Translations under genes and position numbers: made by a program
Shown: piece by piece, positions 43,933 to 57,100 of the stretch
Numbering within the stretch: position 1 is the first letter of the stretch
Layout: every line of letters begins with the position of its first letter
Source: Muscardinus avellanarius
Taxonomy: Eukaryota > Chordata > Mammalia > Rodentia > Gliridae
NCBI GenBank assembly: GCA_963383645.1
Contig: OY726561.1
Coordinates: forward strand, 141,319,441-141,383,440
DNA: 64,000 nucleotides
Direction of reading: 5' to 3'
Notes under the pieces: generated by a model
The model's input: the letters and a program-made list of their open reading frames with translations, nothing else
The model's database searches: none
Told to the model about the DNA's origin: nothing

Positions 43933-44039
43933 CCTTTTTTTATCCTAGATGGAGTTTCCGAGGCTAGCCTCAGTCTTGGTGAGCCTCTGGCTTCAGCCTC
44001 TGGAGTGGCTAGGATTAATAGGCCTCTACCCTGCTTGGC

Positions 44040-44975
44040 AGTTCTTTAAATGGTTAAATAAAGAGTTACCGTATGACCTAACAATCCCTCTCCTAGGTGT
44101 CTATCAAATAGAAACGAAAGCCAGGCATGGTGCTGCATGTACTGAGGCAGGAGGATTAGAGGTTCGAGGCTCAACAACTTAGCAAGACCCTATGCAACTT
44201 AGTGTGACTCCTTGAAAATGAAAAATAAAAAAGGCAGAGGGCGTCGATCATAGGTAGAATACCCTAGTTTCAATCCTTAGTACCAAAAAGAACAAACCAG
44301 AAACATGCATAGGAAACCCTACAAACGCATGCTTCAGAGGCTGGCTTTGAGCCTGTGTGTGCAAGAGCGTTATAACGGCATTATTCATACAGCTAAAGGG
44401 GCCAGTGTTGTGCGTGTCTATTCCCCGCACCGGAGGCAGAAACAGGAGGAGTACAGGTTTGAGCTCAGCACTTTTGCAAGGCTCTCAGCAACTTAGCAAG
44501 TTTCAAAACAAAAAATAAAATAGGGCTGGGGGGGTGTGGCTTGGAGGTACAGTGCCCCTGGTTTCAATCCCCAGCACCATGCACACGTACTCAAAGAGTG
44601 ACTAAGGAAAGCAGCCCAGAGCGTGTTAGCCGATGAGCAGAGTCAAGACGATCTGCACGCGCGGCGCGTTACGCAGTAGGGCTGAGACGCAGAGCCCAGT
44701 GCAGAGGCGCGTCTGTGGGATTCCACGTGAGCACGCGTGCAGGGCAGGCTGCCGCGGCCGGGCAGTCCTCCAGCGCTCCTGTGGGAAGTGGAGGTGGTAG
44801 AGGAAGACGGTGACGAGCACAGGGCAGGGTTGCTCTTGGGGTGCTGACAGTGTTCTCAAACTGTGGTGTTTGCACATATGTGTGACTATACTAAGAACCA
44901 CGGAATTGTATATTGTAATACTGAATTATGTGATGTGTTAGTCAATCTCAATAAAGCTGCTATTTAAAGATATAA
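44040..44975 (+). mobile_element. L1 (LINE-1) 3' end, interrupted by SINEs
   Basis: Positions 44046-44118 read GAGTTACCGTATGACCTAAC and CTCCTAGGTGTCTATC, the well-known end of L1 ORF2. Positions 44283-44405 hold GGCATTATTCATACAGCTAA. Positions 44600-44970 end CAATCTCAATAAAGCTGCTATTTAAA, the L1 3' UTR end with its AATAAA. SINEs at about 44120-44282 and 44415-44580 are inserted. All frames are broken. Confidence 0.8.
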
Positions 44976-45594
44976 GTAATATATAGTCACTAGTAAGCAA
45001 GAAAAATAAAGGATCATCTATAATTTCACTGTTAGTGTTTTCATGTATATCCAGATTCCTTTTCCTGTGTTTATAGCTTTTACAAAATGGTTTGTGGCTT
45101 CTTAAAAAAAGGCCACTGGGGGTAGAGCCCAGGGGCCGTGCGTGCTCGGCCAGCGCTCTGCCGCTGCTTCTCGGTCAACCTCACTGAGTTGCCAGGCCGG
45201 ACTGGAGTGTGGATGTCTGCCCGGGTCTCCTGAGTGACTGTGACTCGGGTGGGCACCAAGCCCCCCCTCAGCCCGCGGATGTGCTACCTCCCTGCTCCCC
45301 CCTAACGAGGGGGGCGCCCTCAGCCACCTACGGAGACCTTGGTTCCAAACCAGAGGCACAAAGGGCTAGGAGTGGAGCTTGGAGGTAGAATGCCTCTGGG
45401 TGCAGCCCTTCGCACCAACCCCCCCCCCAAACTCGGAGTTTAGCTGTTGAGGGTGAGGGCTCGTGGCTGTAGTGTAGGATTTGGGAGCCCAGATAGAAGT
45501 GTAGGTTAGAGACCAGTGTGTGGTAACGTAGTGAAACTGTTGGGCTGCAGCTCAGAGATTCTGCGACTGGGTTCAACCTCCAGTTCCATACTCA

Positions 45595-45595
<1 letters not shown>

Positions 45596-45625
<30 letters not shown>

Positions 45626-45990
45626 NNNNNNNNNNNNNNNNNNNNNNNNNNNNNNNNNNNNNNNNNNNNNNNNNNNNNNNNNNNNNNNNNNNNNNNNNNN
45701 NNNNNNNNNNNNNNNNNNNNNNNNNNNNNNNNNNNNNNNNNNNNNNNNNNNNNNNNNNNNNNNNNNNNNNNNNNNNNNNNNNNNNNNNNNNNNNNNNNNN
45801 NNNNNNNNNNNNNNNNNNNNNNNNNGGGGGTGGAGCCAGGGCACTCCACCTCAGCCACACCCACAGGCTTGCTCGTTACTCTTTACTTTGAAGCAGGGCC
45901 TCACTAAGTAGCTGAGGCTGGCCGCGAACCCAGATCCTCCTTTCTCAGCCTCCCAATGCGGATTACAGGCGTGGGCCACCACGCCAGGCT
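45596..45990. other. Assembly gap of 200 N next to a (CA)n tract
   Basis: Positions 45626-45825 are N. The gap starts inside a (CA)n tract (45594-45625) and ends in a minus-strand SINE (45826-45990). A round 200 suggests a placeholder, not a measured length. Confidence 0.95.
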
Positions 45991-46099
45991 TTTGCCCAGG
46001 GGAAATTTGTTTCCAGTCTCTGGAGTCATTCACAACCCTACCCCACCCCCAGCAAACAAAACATGTCCTGTCCTCTCCTCTCCTCCCTCCCCTCCTTTT

Positions 46100-47390
46100 T
46101 TCGGTTCTGGGGATGGAACCCAGGGGCATTCTGTGTCCAGGCTACACCCCCAGCTCTATTTTTTTATTCTTTATTTTGAAACAAGGTCTCACTAGGTTGT
46201 GGAGGGCCTCACTGTGTAGCTGAGACCCTCCTGGAAACTGCAGTCCTCCTGTCTTGCCTCTCAGATGCTGGGATTACAAGTGTGTACCACACATTTTGCG
46301 GTGGGGGGTACTGGGAATTGAACCCAGAGGCACTCTACCTCTGAGCCACACATCCCTTGTCCTTTTTACTTTTGTTTTGAAATGGTCTCATTATGTTGCT
46401 GAGATCTCACAACATTGCTGAGGCTGCCCTTGAACCTGGGATCCTCCTGTCTCAGCCTCCCAGTAAGGTTTGCCCCGCCCCCAGCTTTTTTTTTTTTTGT
46501 GGGTCTTGGGATGGAACCTAGGGGCATTTGACCTCTGAGCTATGCCCCCTGCCCTATTTTTTCTTTTCTTTTTTTTTTTTTTTTTTTGTGGTACTGGAAA
46601 CTCTTCTACCTCCGGGCTACACTCCCAGACTATTTTATACATTTTATTTGGAAACAGGGTCTCTTAAGCCAGCGCGTCTGGCTTCGAACCTGTGCGATCC
46701 TCCTGTCTCTGCCTCCCAAGTGCAGGGATTACAAGCGTGCGCCACCACGCCCAGCTATTCTTTATTTTGAAACAGGGTCTCAAGCTGGGCATGTTGGCGC
46801 ATGCTTGTAATCCCAGTATTTGGGAGCCTGAGACCAGAGGATCATGATGCGTGGACAGCCTCAGCTACTTAGGCCCTCTGCAACTCAGTGAGACCTGGTT
46901 TCAAAGTAAAAAAATAGGGCAGGGGTGTAGCTTGGGGATCAAATGTCCCTGGGTTCCATCCCCAGACCCGCAAAGAAAGAAAAAAAGCGTCTCACTGAGT
47001 TGCGGAGGGCCTAAGTAGCTGAGGCCGGCTTTGAACCTGCGATCCTCCTGTCTGCATCTCCCAGGTATTGGGATTACAAGCGCGCACCAGCACACCCGGC
47101 TCCTCAGGACACTTTTACCATTAAATGGTAGGGCTGCAGTTTTCACCTGGGTGAGGAGCCTGCCCTTAGCAGTGAAGGGTTGTCCTTGGGAGCGTCTGGT
47201 TGGGAAACACCTCACTTCCTTGAGCGCAAAGAGAGCCAGAGAGCTGGCTTTGACGAAGCTACTGACCTCGGAGTGAGGATGGTTAGGAAACCCACTGGGG
47301 CTGCTTACGATATAGTGGGTTTTTTTCTTAACTTTTTTTGGTGGTACTGGGGTTCCTGGAAACCCTTCTCCTCCGGGCTACACTCCCAGA

Positions 47391-47459
<69 letters not shown>

Positions 47460-47570
47460 AAACAGGGTCTCTTAAGCCAGCATGGCTGGCTTGGAACCTG
47501 CGCGATCCTCCTGTCTCCTCCTCCTGCGCGGGGATTCCAAGCGTGCCCACCACGCCCCGCCATAGTGTGC
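46100..47570. repeat. SINEs and (TA)n-poly(T) in IP6K1 intron 1
   Basis: Minus-strand copies 46100-46290, 46300-46465, 46490-46560 (right half), 46570-46765, 46985-47105 and 47335-47565; plus-strand copy 46785-46980. A (TA)n tract followed by about 35 T lies at 47394-47458 within the last copy. Confidence 0.8.
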
Positions 47571-48224
47571 TTTTGTTCCATGAGCAGCCTCCGTGGTGGC
47601 CGTGTGTTCGGCGTGGCCTGGTCTCAGGCTGGGATCTCTCTGGTGACAGGCTGCTGCAGTGGCCTCTGACGACCGTCCAAACAGTGGCCTTCGGGGAGCA
47701 AAAGGACACCCCCGGGGGATTTCTTTAGGGACCAGCTCATTTTCCAGAGAACATTCCCTTGGCACACGTGGCCCACACTCTCCCTACATTGGCCTCTTGA
47801 TAATAGTGGCCTCATGTTTGGGGTCCGGCGAGCTGGAGGTCCATGCTTCCTTTGGCTACCGGAGCACAGCGGGCCCTACCAGCCAGAAGGCTGCAGAGAG
47901 GGCGGTCTGCAGGTGGCCACGCCAGCGTCGGCGGCAGCTCAGGCAGTGCTTTCCATAACCGCGCTGTGGACATGAGACCGAGGGCACGTCCCTGGGTGTG
48001 TAAAGGGTTTGACCTGCTCTTTCTAGTGCTTCCAGGGCCAGCACCAGGGGAGCCAGGTCCCAGCCCTCGCGGATCCCACGGTAGGGTGGGCAGATGTGTT
48101 ATAGGTGAAGAACTTGGAGAGGGCAGGGGCGCACCCAAGGCTCCACGCCTAGGAAGCAGGGCTTTGAAGAGAGTGAGAGGGTTGCAGCATTCTGCTTTTT
48201 CCGATGAGGTCCATTAAAATTTCA
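47571..48224. other. Apparently unique intronic DNA
   Basis: No repeat or gene recognised. The frames here are short and lack codon-like structure. Confidence 0.5.
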
Positions 48225-50480
48225 GTACTTGGGAGTCTGAGATGGAGGATTACAGGCTCAAGGCCAGCCTCAGTAGCTTAGTGAAACCCTGTTGCAAAAT
48301 AAAAGGTAAAGCCAGGTGTGGTGGCACATGACTGTAATCTCAGCACTTGGGAGGCTGAGACAGGAGGATTGTAGGTTCAAGGCTAGCCTCAGCAAGTAAT
48401 AAGACTGACTCATCAACCTAGCGAGACCCTGTTTCAAAACAAAAATAAAATCGAGCTGGGGTACAACTCAGGGTAGAAGGCCCCTGGGTTCAACCCCTAG
48501 TACCACCAAAATTAAAAAAAAAAAAAGCTGGCGTGGTGGCGCACGCTTGTAATCCCAGCATTCAGGAGGCTGAGACCAGAGGATCACGGTTTGCGGACAG
48601 CCTCGGCTACTTAGTGAGGCCCTCCGCAACTCAGTGAGAGCCTGTTTCAAAATAAAGAATAAAAAATGAGGCAGGGGTTGTAGCTCGGAGGTCGAATGCC
48701 CCTGGGTTCCACCCCCAGACCTGCAAAAAACAAAAACACCCAACCCAGTATGGCGGCACACACCTGTAATCTCAGTATTTGGGAGGCTGGGATAGGAGGA
48801 TCACAGGTTCAAGGACAGTCCTAGCAACCTAGTGAGACCCTCTGCAATTTAGTGAGACCCTGTTCAAAATTAAAATAAGTTTGGGTATAGGTCAGAGGTA
48901 GAAGGCCCCTGTTTTCTGTCCCTAGTACTGCCCAAAAGGAAAATGTGTAAATTTCAGGTATTTACTGCTAAGAAAATATTTCAAATATAAAAACAGTTCC
49001 GTGGCTTTGTGTAGACCTCACATAGAAACAAAATGCCAGCAGTCTGGGTCCAGCTGGCTGTTAGACCTGTGGGGAGTTGCAGAAGTCACATGCACCTGAG
49101 TCGAGAGAGTGGCCGTTTCCTCGGCCCTCCCCTGCCCAGTTCTGGAACACCTGGCACAACTTATGTTCTCTTTTTTTTATTTGGTACTGGGATGGAACCC
49201 AGGGCAATCTACCCCTGAGCTACACACCCATCTTTTTAAATTTTTTACTTGGAAACAATCTGTAAGTGGCTGAGGCTTTCCTGAACCTGTGATCCTCCTG
49301 TCTCAGCCTCCCAAGTACTGGGATTACAGGCAAGCACCACCATGCCTGGCTTGGAGTTGCCTTTTTCTGGAGGAGGACCAGAGTGTATCATCTGGTAAAA
49401 TAGTATCTTCTGGGCATGGTGGCGCAGGCTTGTAATCCCAGCATTCGGGAGGCTGACACCGGAGGATCGCGGTTCGCAGACAGCCTCAGCTACTTAGTGA
49501 GGCCCTCTGCAACTCAGTGAGACCCTGTTTCAATATAAAGAATAAAAAATAGGGCAGGGGGTGTAGCTCAGAGGTCAAATGCCCCTGGGTTCCATCCCAG
49601 ACCTGCAATAAATAAATAAATAAATAGTATCACGTGTTTGGGAGTGGGAGTAGAGAATGTTGACTGGGTGGTGGCATTGAAATAGAACCTAGCTGCCAGG
49701 CAGCTCTCGGCTCTTTGACTCCGCGGGTCCCACCTGCCACAGCCTCCTGATAGCAAGAACTCTGGCCTCACCCCTGTCTCGAGCTCAGGCAGCTGTGGGC
49801 TAAGCGTCTGTGGTTTCGCAGTGGTATTCCTAGATGGCACATTTGCCCACAACTGTGAGGTCTAGAAAACAGTGTTGATATCTGGCAGATAGGACCATAT
49901 GCCTGCTCTACAAATAGTTTTCTCTTTTGGTCATAATCTTTCTGTAGTAGTCATGCCTGATACACTTCTAATTTAAAAATATATTCAGAGCCGGGCGTGG
50001 TGGCACACACTTGTCATCCCAGCATTCGGGAGGCCGAGACCGGAGGATCGCGGTTCACGGACAGCCTCCGCTACTTGGTGAAGCTCTCTGCAACTCAGTG
50101 AGACCCAGTTTCAAAATAAAGAATAAAAAATAGAAATAGGGCTGGGAGTGTAGCTTGAAGGTAGACTGCTCCTGGATTCCATCCCTAGTACCACAAAAAT
50201 AAGTAAATAAGTCTGGAAATGTAGCTCAGAGGCAGGACCCTGGATTCAGCCCTTAGTTTTTTTGGGGAAAAAAAAATGTAGCTAGGCGTGGTGGCGCACG
50301 CTTGTAATCCCTGAGCTTGGGAGGCTGAGACAGGAGGATCGCACAGGTTCGAAGCCAGCCTCAGCTACTGAGTGAGGCTCTCAGCAACTTAGACCCTGTT
50401 TCCAAATAAAATCCAAAATAGGTCTGGGAGTATAGCCCGGAGGTAGAAAGCCTCTTGGTTCCACCCCCAGTACCAAAAAA
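48225..50480. repeat. SINE cluster, distal IP6K1 intron 1
   Basis: Plus-strand copies 48225-48302, 48308-48515, 48528-48730, 48745-48935, 49415-49625, 49990-50200, 50203-50262 (right half) and 50281-50480. Minus-strand copy 49175-49350. Positions 48936-49170 and 49630-49985 look unique. Confidence 0.8.
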
Positions 50481-51203
50481 AAAGAAAGAAGGAAATGTAT
50501 ATGTAGGTATATTCAATATAAAAGAACTTAACTATTCTGATTGGGGTAGAATCAGAGAGGGAAGCTCTGTAGTGCTGGCCATGGTCATAAATTGACAGCC
50601 ATCAGTTTGAGGTAGAAGAAATCCAAAGTCTTCCTTTGAGAAACGCCAGATCGTTTTGATTGTACAACTCAGTAAGGAATGGTTTTATCTTGCCCCATCC
50701 TTGGCACCTTCAGCAGGATGGTTGGGGTGCCTGATTTCTTAGGCGAAAATTCTCTTAATTCTAAAGTCACCTCATATCCTGGCTGTAGCATACTACAATT
50801 TTAAAATCATAACCTTATAGGACTTAGTAAGAGGAGAAGGCGGGCTTCTGTACGCACAAGCATCGGTGGTGCAAAGCTGCACCATGCAGCAAACGCGTCC
50901 ATGTGCTCTGGTGTGCCGGGCGGAGCACACGCTGGCGGGCCGCGCCAGGCCTGCTCCCAGGCGGGCACCGCAGGGAACTGGCTTGGCGGTGGTGTTGGTG
51001 GAGCTGGGGATGCTGCCGCCGCAGGTCTCTTGTCCCGCATGCGGGCAGGCGTTCTCGCACCGCCGGATGTTGATTTCCTTTTCCCCTCTCTCCCCCATAG
51101 GACAGAATAGGCCGAGCAGACTTTGACCGCTGGCCTGCAGGTCGCCGCGACCCTCTACCTAGCCTTCCCTCCGTGGCCCATGTGCTGCACCCTCTGCCCG
51201 CAG
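50481..51203. other. Unique DNA before the first IP6K1 coding exon
   Basis: About 700 bp free of SINEs. The part after 50860 is CpG-rich. It ends in the acceptor CTCTGCCCGCAG. Other AG sites (for example after CCCCCATAG at 51101) could serve an alternative 5' UTR exon. No separate gene is supported. Confidence 0.5.
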
Positions 51204-51225
51204 CGTGCAGCTGGCCCCCAACGCA

Positions 51226-54084
51226 ATGTGTGTTTGTCAAACCATGGAGGTGGGGCAGTACGGCAAGAGCGCGGGCCGGGCCGGAGACCGCGGAGTCCTC
51301 CTGGAGCCCTTCATCCACCAGGTGGGCGGGCACAGCAGCATGATGCGCTACGACGACCACACCGTGTGCAAGCCCCTCATCTCCCGCGAGCAGCGCTTCT
51401 ACGAGTCCCTGCCGCCCGAGATGAAGGAGTTCACCCCGGAGTACAAAGGTGGGCGCCCCGTCCCTGCTGCCCGTCCGGCCTTGCGGTCTCTCGTCTGAGA
51501 GCGTGGAAGCCGGGAGCCTGGGAGGGCCTGCTGCTTACCAGGCTGGCTCTGCTTTGCTCAGCAATGAGTTCGTGGGGGTTTTCTGGGGCTCGGGGTCCTA
51601 ACATATGAAGGAAAAATAATTGGTTTTGAAACGTATTAGCTGGGTGTGGTGGTGCATGCTTATTGTCCCAGTACTTGGAAGGCATTGACGGGAGGATCAC
51701 AGGTTCGTGGACAGCTTCAGCTACTTAGTGAGACCTGTTTCAAAGAAAATAAGGCTGGAGGTGTAGCTCGGAGGTAGACTGCCCCTGGTTCAATCCTCAG
51801 TACTCCAAAAAAAAAAAAAAAAGAGTTAATTTTATGGAAAGAATCTTGTGAGCCGGGTATCATAGTGCACACTTGTAATCCCAGTACTTGGGAGGCTGAG
51901 ACAGGAGGATCACAGATTCACAGCCAGCCCCAGATACTTAGTGAAGCCTTCCAAAACTCGGCGAGACCCTGTTTCAAAATAAAGAATACAAAAATAAGTC
52001 TGAGAGTGTAGCTTGGAGGTAGAATAAAACGCTCCTGGGTTCCATCCTCAGTACCCCCCCAAAAAAAGAATCTTATTAATATTATAATGAATATTATACT
52101 GAAATTGAAGTGTTTTTTTTTTTTTATTGCAGTACCAGAGATCGAACCCAGGGGTGTTCTTCTACTGAACTATATTCCCAGCTATTTTTTTTTAATGTGG
52201 TACTTGGGGTGGAACCCAGCATTTTTCTACCTCTGGGGTACATTCCCCGACCTATTTTATATTTTTATTTTGAGACAAAAGTCTTGCCAAATTGCCAAGG
52301 CAGGCCTTGAGTGTAAAGCCTCCTGTCTTAGCCTCCCAAGTACTGGTGGGAAAGCAAGCACTGACAGTCCAGGCGCCGGCCCAGCGCGCATGGATGTTTG
52401 TTGACTGGCTGTCTGTTATCCAACAGGCGTGGTGTCTGTCTGTTTTGAGGGGGACAGTGATGGTTATATCAACTTGGTGGCCTACCCGTACGTGGAGAGC
52501 GAGGGCGTGGAGCAGGATGACACCGCAGACCGGGAGCAGCCTCGGCGCAAACACTCCCGCCGCAGCCTGCACCGCTCAGGCAGCGGCAGCGACCACAAGG
52601 AGGAGAAGGCCAGCCTGGCCCTGGAGGCCTCTGAGAGGTGAGAAGGCGGCCGTGAGCCGTGGGGCTGCGCGCACGGTGCTCGGAGCCGAGCTGCAGGCCG
52701 GCGCCGTGTGGTCGTCAGCCATGGCGCCTCCCAGTGTGACTGTCTCGCAGTCACGACCGCGTGCGGTGACAGCGCCTCCCTGGCTTCTCTTATGCCTCAC
52801 ACCCACAACACTGCCGATTGGCCTGCGTTGGTCTGTATACAGCGCCAGGTGCCCTGCAGCCTGAGCCCGAGCGCCATGATCGGCCCTGCGGCCCAGCGCA
52901 CCTAATGGGTGTATGTCCAGCTTCTGGGAACCTGGCGTCATGAATCCTTTCCTGAGCCTAAATTTATTGCATTGGGAACTGATTTTCTCATAGACTAGGA
53001 AAATAATATTTAAAAGAATTATACTTAGCTGGGTGTGGTGGCGCACGCTTGTCATCCCAGCACTTGGGAGGCTGACACAGGAGGATCTTGGTTTGCAGCC
53101 AGCCTCAGCTACTTAGGCCCTCCGCAACTCAGTGAGAACCTGTTTCAAATTAAAGAATAAAAAATTGGGCTAGAGGTTTAGCTCAGAGGTAGAATTTCTC
53201 TGGGTTCCATCCCCAGTACTGCAAAAAAAAAAAAGAAGAATTCATGTAAAAAGTAATGTGCGTTTCCACTAAGATGGAAGAGTCAAAGGCTGGACGGTAA
53301 AGTGCTGAAAGGTGTGAACTCGGTGCTAGTGGGTATAACACGCCACTGCTTTGGAAACGATTGGGCAGTTCATCAAAACATAACTCATGGCAGCTGAGGC
53401 AGGAGGGCCACAGGTTCAGGGCCAGCCTCAGCTACTTAGACCCTCAGTAACTCAGTGAGACCCTGTTTCCAAGTAAAGAATAGAAAAGCTGGGTATAGTG
53501 GCGCACGCTTGTAATCCCAGTACTTGGGAGCTTGAGACAGGAGGATCATGCAGGTTCAAAGCCAGCCTCAGCTACTTAGGCTTTAAGCAATTTAGTGAGA
53601 CTAAGTTAAATATAAAATAAGTCTGAGGATATAGCCCAGAGGTAAAAAGCCTCTGGTTGCCATCCCCAGTACCTACCACAATAAATAAATGAATAAATAA
53701 ATAAATAACTAATAAATGGATACACACACACATATGGAGCTGGGCATGTTGGCACACACTTGTAATCTCAGTGCTCTGGAGGCTGAGACGGGAAGATCAC
53801 AGGTTCGAAGACAGCTTCAGCAAGTAGTAAGACTCATCAACCTAGTGAGACCCTGTTTCCAAATAAGAAATAAAAAATAGGGCTGGGGAGCCAGGCGTGG
53901 TGGCGCACGCCTGTAATCCCAGCATTCGGGAGGCTGAGACCGGAGGATCGTAGCTCACGGACAGCCTCAGCTACTAAGTGAGGCCCTCCACAACTCAGTG
54001 TGACCCGGATTGAAAAATAAAGAATAAAAAATAGGGCAGGGGGTGTAGCTCGGAGGTCAAATGCCTCTGGGTTTCATCCCCAGA

Positions 54085-54130
<46 letters not shown>

Positions 54131-57100
54131 GTGTGGGTGTAGCTCGAAGGTAGAATGCCTCTGGGTTCCATCCCTAGTAACTCAATCAATCAGTCAATAA
54201 AAAACAGGGTGGGGGTGTGTCTTGGAGATAGAATGCCCCTGGGTTCCATCCCCAGTATTGCAAAAAAAGAAAAAGAAAAGAAAATTCAAGAGTAAATGTG
54301 AGTGTGTCGGGCGTGGTGGCGCACGCTTGTAATCCCCGCGCTCGGGAGGCTGAGACAGGAGGATCGCACAGGTTCGAAGCCAGCCTCGGCTACTTAGTGA
54401 GGCTCTCGGCAACTTAGTGAGACCCTGTTTCCAAATAAAATAGAAAATAGGTCTGGGAGTGTAGTATATGTGAGTGCACACATGCACATGGGTGGATACT
54501 AGTGATTAAACCCAAGGGTGTCTAACTCTAAGATATACCCCAGCCCTTTTATTTTTTATTATTATTTTTTGCAGTACAGAGGATGGAACCCAGGGGCATT
54601 CTACCTCAGAGCTACAGCACCAGCCCTATTTTTTATTCTTTATTTTGAAACAGTCACCAAGTTGCAGAGGGCCTCACTAAGTAGCTAAGGGTGGCCAGGA
54701 ATCCAGGTCCTCCTGTCTCAGCCTCCCAAGTATAGGAATTACAAGTGTGCCCACACATGGCTTTTTTATTTTGCTCTTTTTTTTTTTTTTTTTTTTGGGG
54801 TCTGGGGATGGAACCCAGGTGTCTTTGACCACCGAGCTACACCCCCTGCCCTTTTTTTTGGGGGGGTCTGGGGGGTGTGACTCAGAGGCATTTGACCTCC
54901 AAGCTACACCCCCTGCCCTATTTTTTATTCTTTATTTTGAAACCGGGTCTCACTAAGTTGTGGAGGGCCTCACTAAGTAGCTGAGGCTGTCCGCACACCG
55001 TGATCTTCGGGTCTCAGCCTCCCAAATGCTGGGATTACAAGTGTGCGCCATCACGCCCGGCTTTATTTTCTATTTTGGAACAGTGTCTTTCTCTGTTGTT
55101 GAGGCTGGCCTTGAACCTCTTCCTCCTATGCTAATCCCCAAGTACTAGGATTACAGATTTGTGCCGCCACGCCCAGCTTAAACCCAGTACTTTAACTCCC
55201 AGGTGTTTATCCAAGAGAATTGAACATACATATTCACACAAACCTTATAGATATTTTCAGCATTATTTGTAAGAGCCAGATCACGGAGACGACCCATGTG
55301 CATCAATTGGTGAATGAATACATAAAACATGATAAATCCATTCAGTGGATTTTATTCATCCATAAAAAGAGAATAAGAGTGAGCCGGGCACGGTGGCACA
55401 TGCTCATAATCCCAGCCAAAAAAAGAATGGAGTACTGGTGTCCTGCTAAAGCACGGCGAGGGTGGGGAACCGCAGTGAGGAGCCAGACACAAAAGGCAAC
55501 ACTCTGCAGTCCCGTACGTTCTGTTGATCAGAGCAGGCGGAGCGCTTGGCGCCCTGTGTGGTTCAGGCCTGGGCAGCGGCGGCCCAGGGACTGCTCGTGG
55601 TCCGGGCTCTGCTCTGGGGTGAAGAGAGTACTCTGAAAATTAGGGAGTGCTGGGACTTCACAGCCTTGTGAATACACTAGCAATCCACTGAGTGATAAAA
55701 GTACCAACATTATGTGAGCCCCAAAGAAGGTGTGTCCTAAAGCCAAGTTACTTAAATTACTTCATTTTCAGTTTCATTCAGAAGTAGGTTTCAGTGATTA
55801 GGGTGCTCTGACTTGACGCAGAGGTGGAATTGTGGCCTGGGAGTGTGAGTGGCAGAGCGCTCGCTGGCCTGCGTCAGTCTCCGGCACTCCAAACGCTAAG
55901 ACAGAGGCAGAAACAGTAGAAGCTGTGGTGTGGCCATGTGGCCGTGGTGCCAGCCCCTCAGGCACGCGCTGTCACTGGCTCCGGGCTCTGCCCGGGCCGG
56001 CCAGCTCTCCGCACTCTTGGCAAACAGCTGCTGCCCACGCAAAGGAGCACAGACCTGGGGCCCGGCTGACCCGTGAGGCCTCAGGTCCCCTCGGCCACGT
56101 CTGCTGGCAGGAGGGGGCTGCAGTCCACTTCTCTGGTTTTGGGGATTGACCGACAGGTAGACCCAGCCGGATTTTGTTTATTTGGAAACAGGGTCTCACT
56201 AGGTTGATGAGAGTCTTACTAATAACTGAGGCTGTCCTCAAACCTGTAGTCCTTTTGTCTCAGCCTTCCGAGTACTGGGATTACAGGCATGGATACTGGG
56301 AATTGAACCCAAGGCCATTCTACCTCCAGGCTACACTCCTAGCCCTTTTGATTTTGAAACACGGTCTTGCTAAGTTGCCAAGACCAGGTTCGAGCCCGCA
56401 ATCCGCTGGCGGCAGCCTCGAGGAACTGGGATGAGCGGTGTGCGCCCCGCGCCGGTACAGCCTGAGCAGGTGGTGTCTGCAGCCTGCGCGCTCCCGGTGC
56501 GCCCTCCCTCCGCGGGCTTCCTCTTAGCTGAGGCGGGCAGTCCCGCGTGTCAGCGGCAGCGCAGCGCCCTGCTCCGCTCTTCAGCACGGGCTTGCTTTCC
56601 TTCACTAGAGGAAGACTGCGTAGGAGACAGGCACGAGGGCCGCTCGTGTCCCGGCTCAGGCCCCGTGCGGCAGCTCCACCTACACTGGCCCTGCTTCTGT
56701 CCGGCATGTCCGCAAACTCATGTCCGTCAGGGTGGAGTCACCAGCCGCAGCTCAGGGTGGTGCCACGTGGGGCAGGCCGGCCACGCGCTCTCCTGGAGGA
56801 GAGGGCCCGTGGACACTGGGCTCTCCCTGCCTGGTGCGGGGCTGCAGCCTCCTGGCCAGGATCGCCCAGGGCCAGGCCAGTGGCAGGCGGCGCTGTGCGG
56901 GCTTGCCTGCAGTCAAGGGCACAGGCCGCACCTTGGTATGTGTTTCTGGGCCTGAAAAAGTCTTGCTGAGTGTGGTGGCGCACGCTTGTACTCCCCGCGC
57001 TTGGGAGGCTGAGACAGGAGGATCGCGCAGGTTTGAAGCCAGCCTCAGCTGATTTAAGAGACCCTGTTTCCAAATAAAATATAAAATAGGTCTAGGAGTG

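Noticed and set aside
45506..45911. Open frames across the N run
   Set aside because: They consist mainly of unknown residues and CA-repeat translation.
51031..51126. An additional coding exon before the IP6K1 start
   Set aside because: The frame is not conserved and known IP6K1 begins [10 protein letters not shown]. At most it is an alternative UTR exon.
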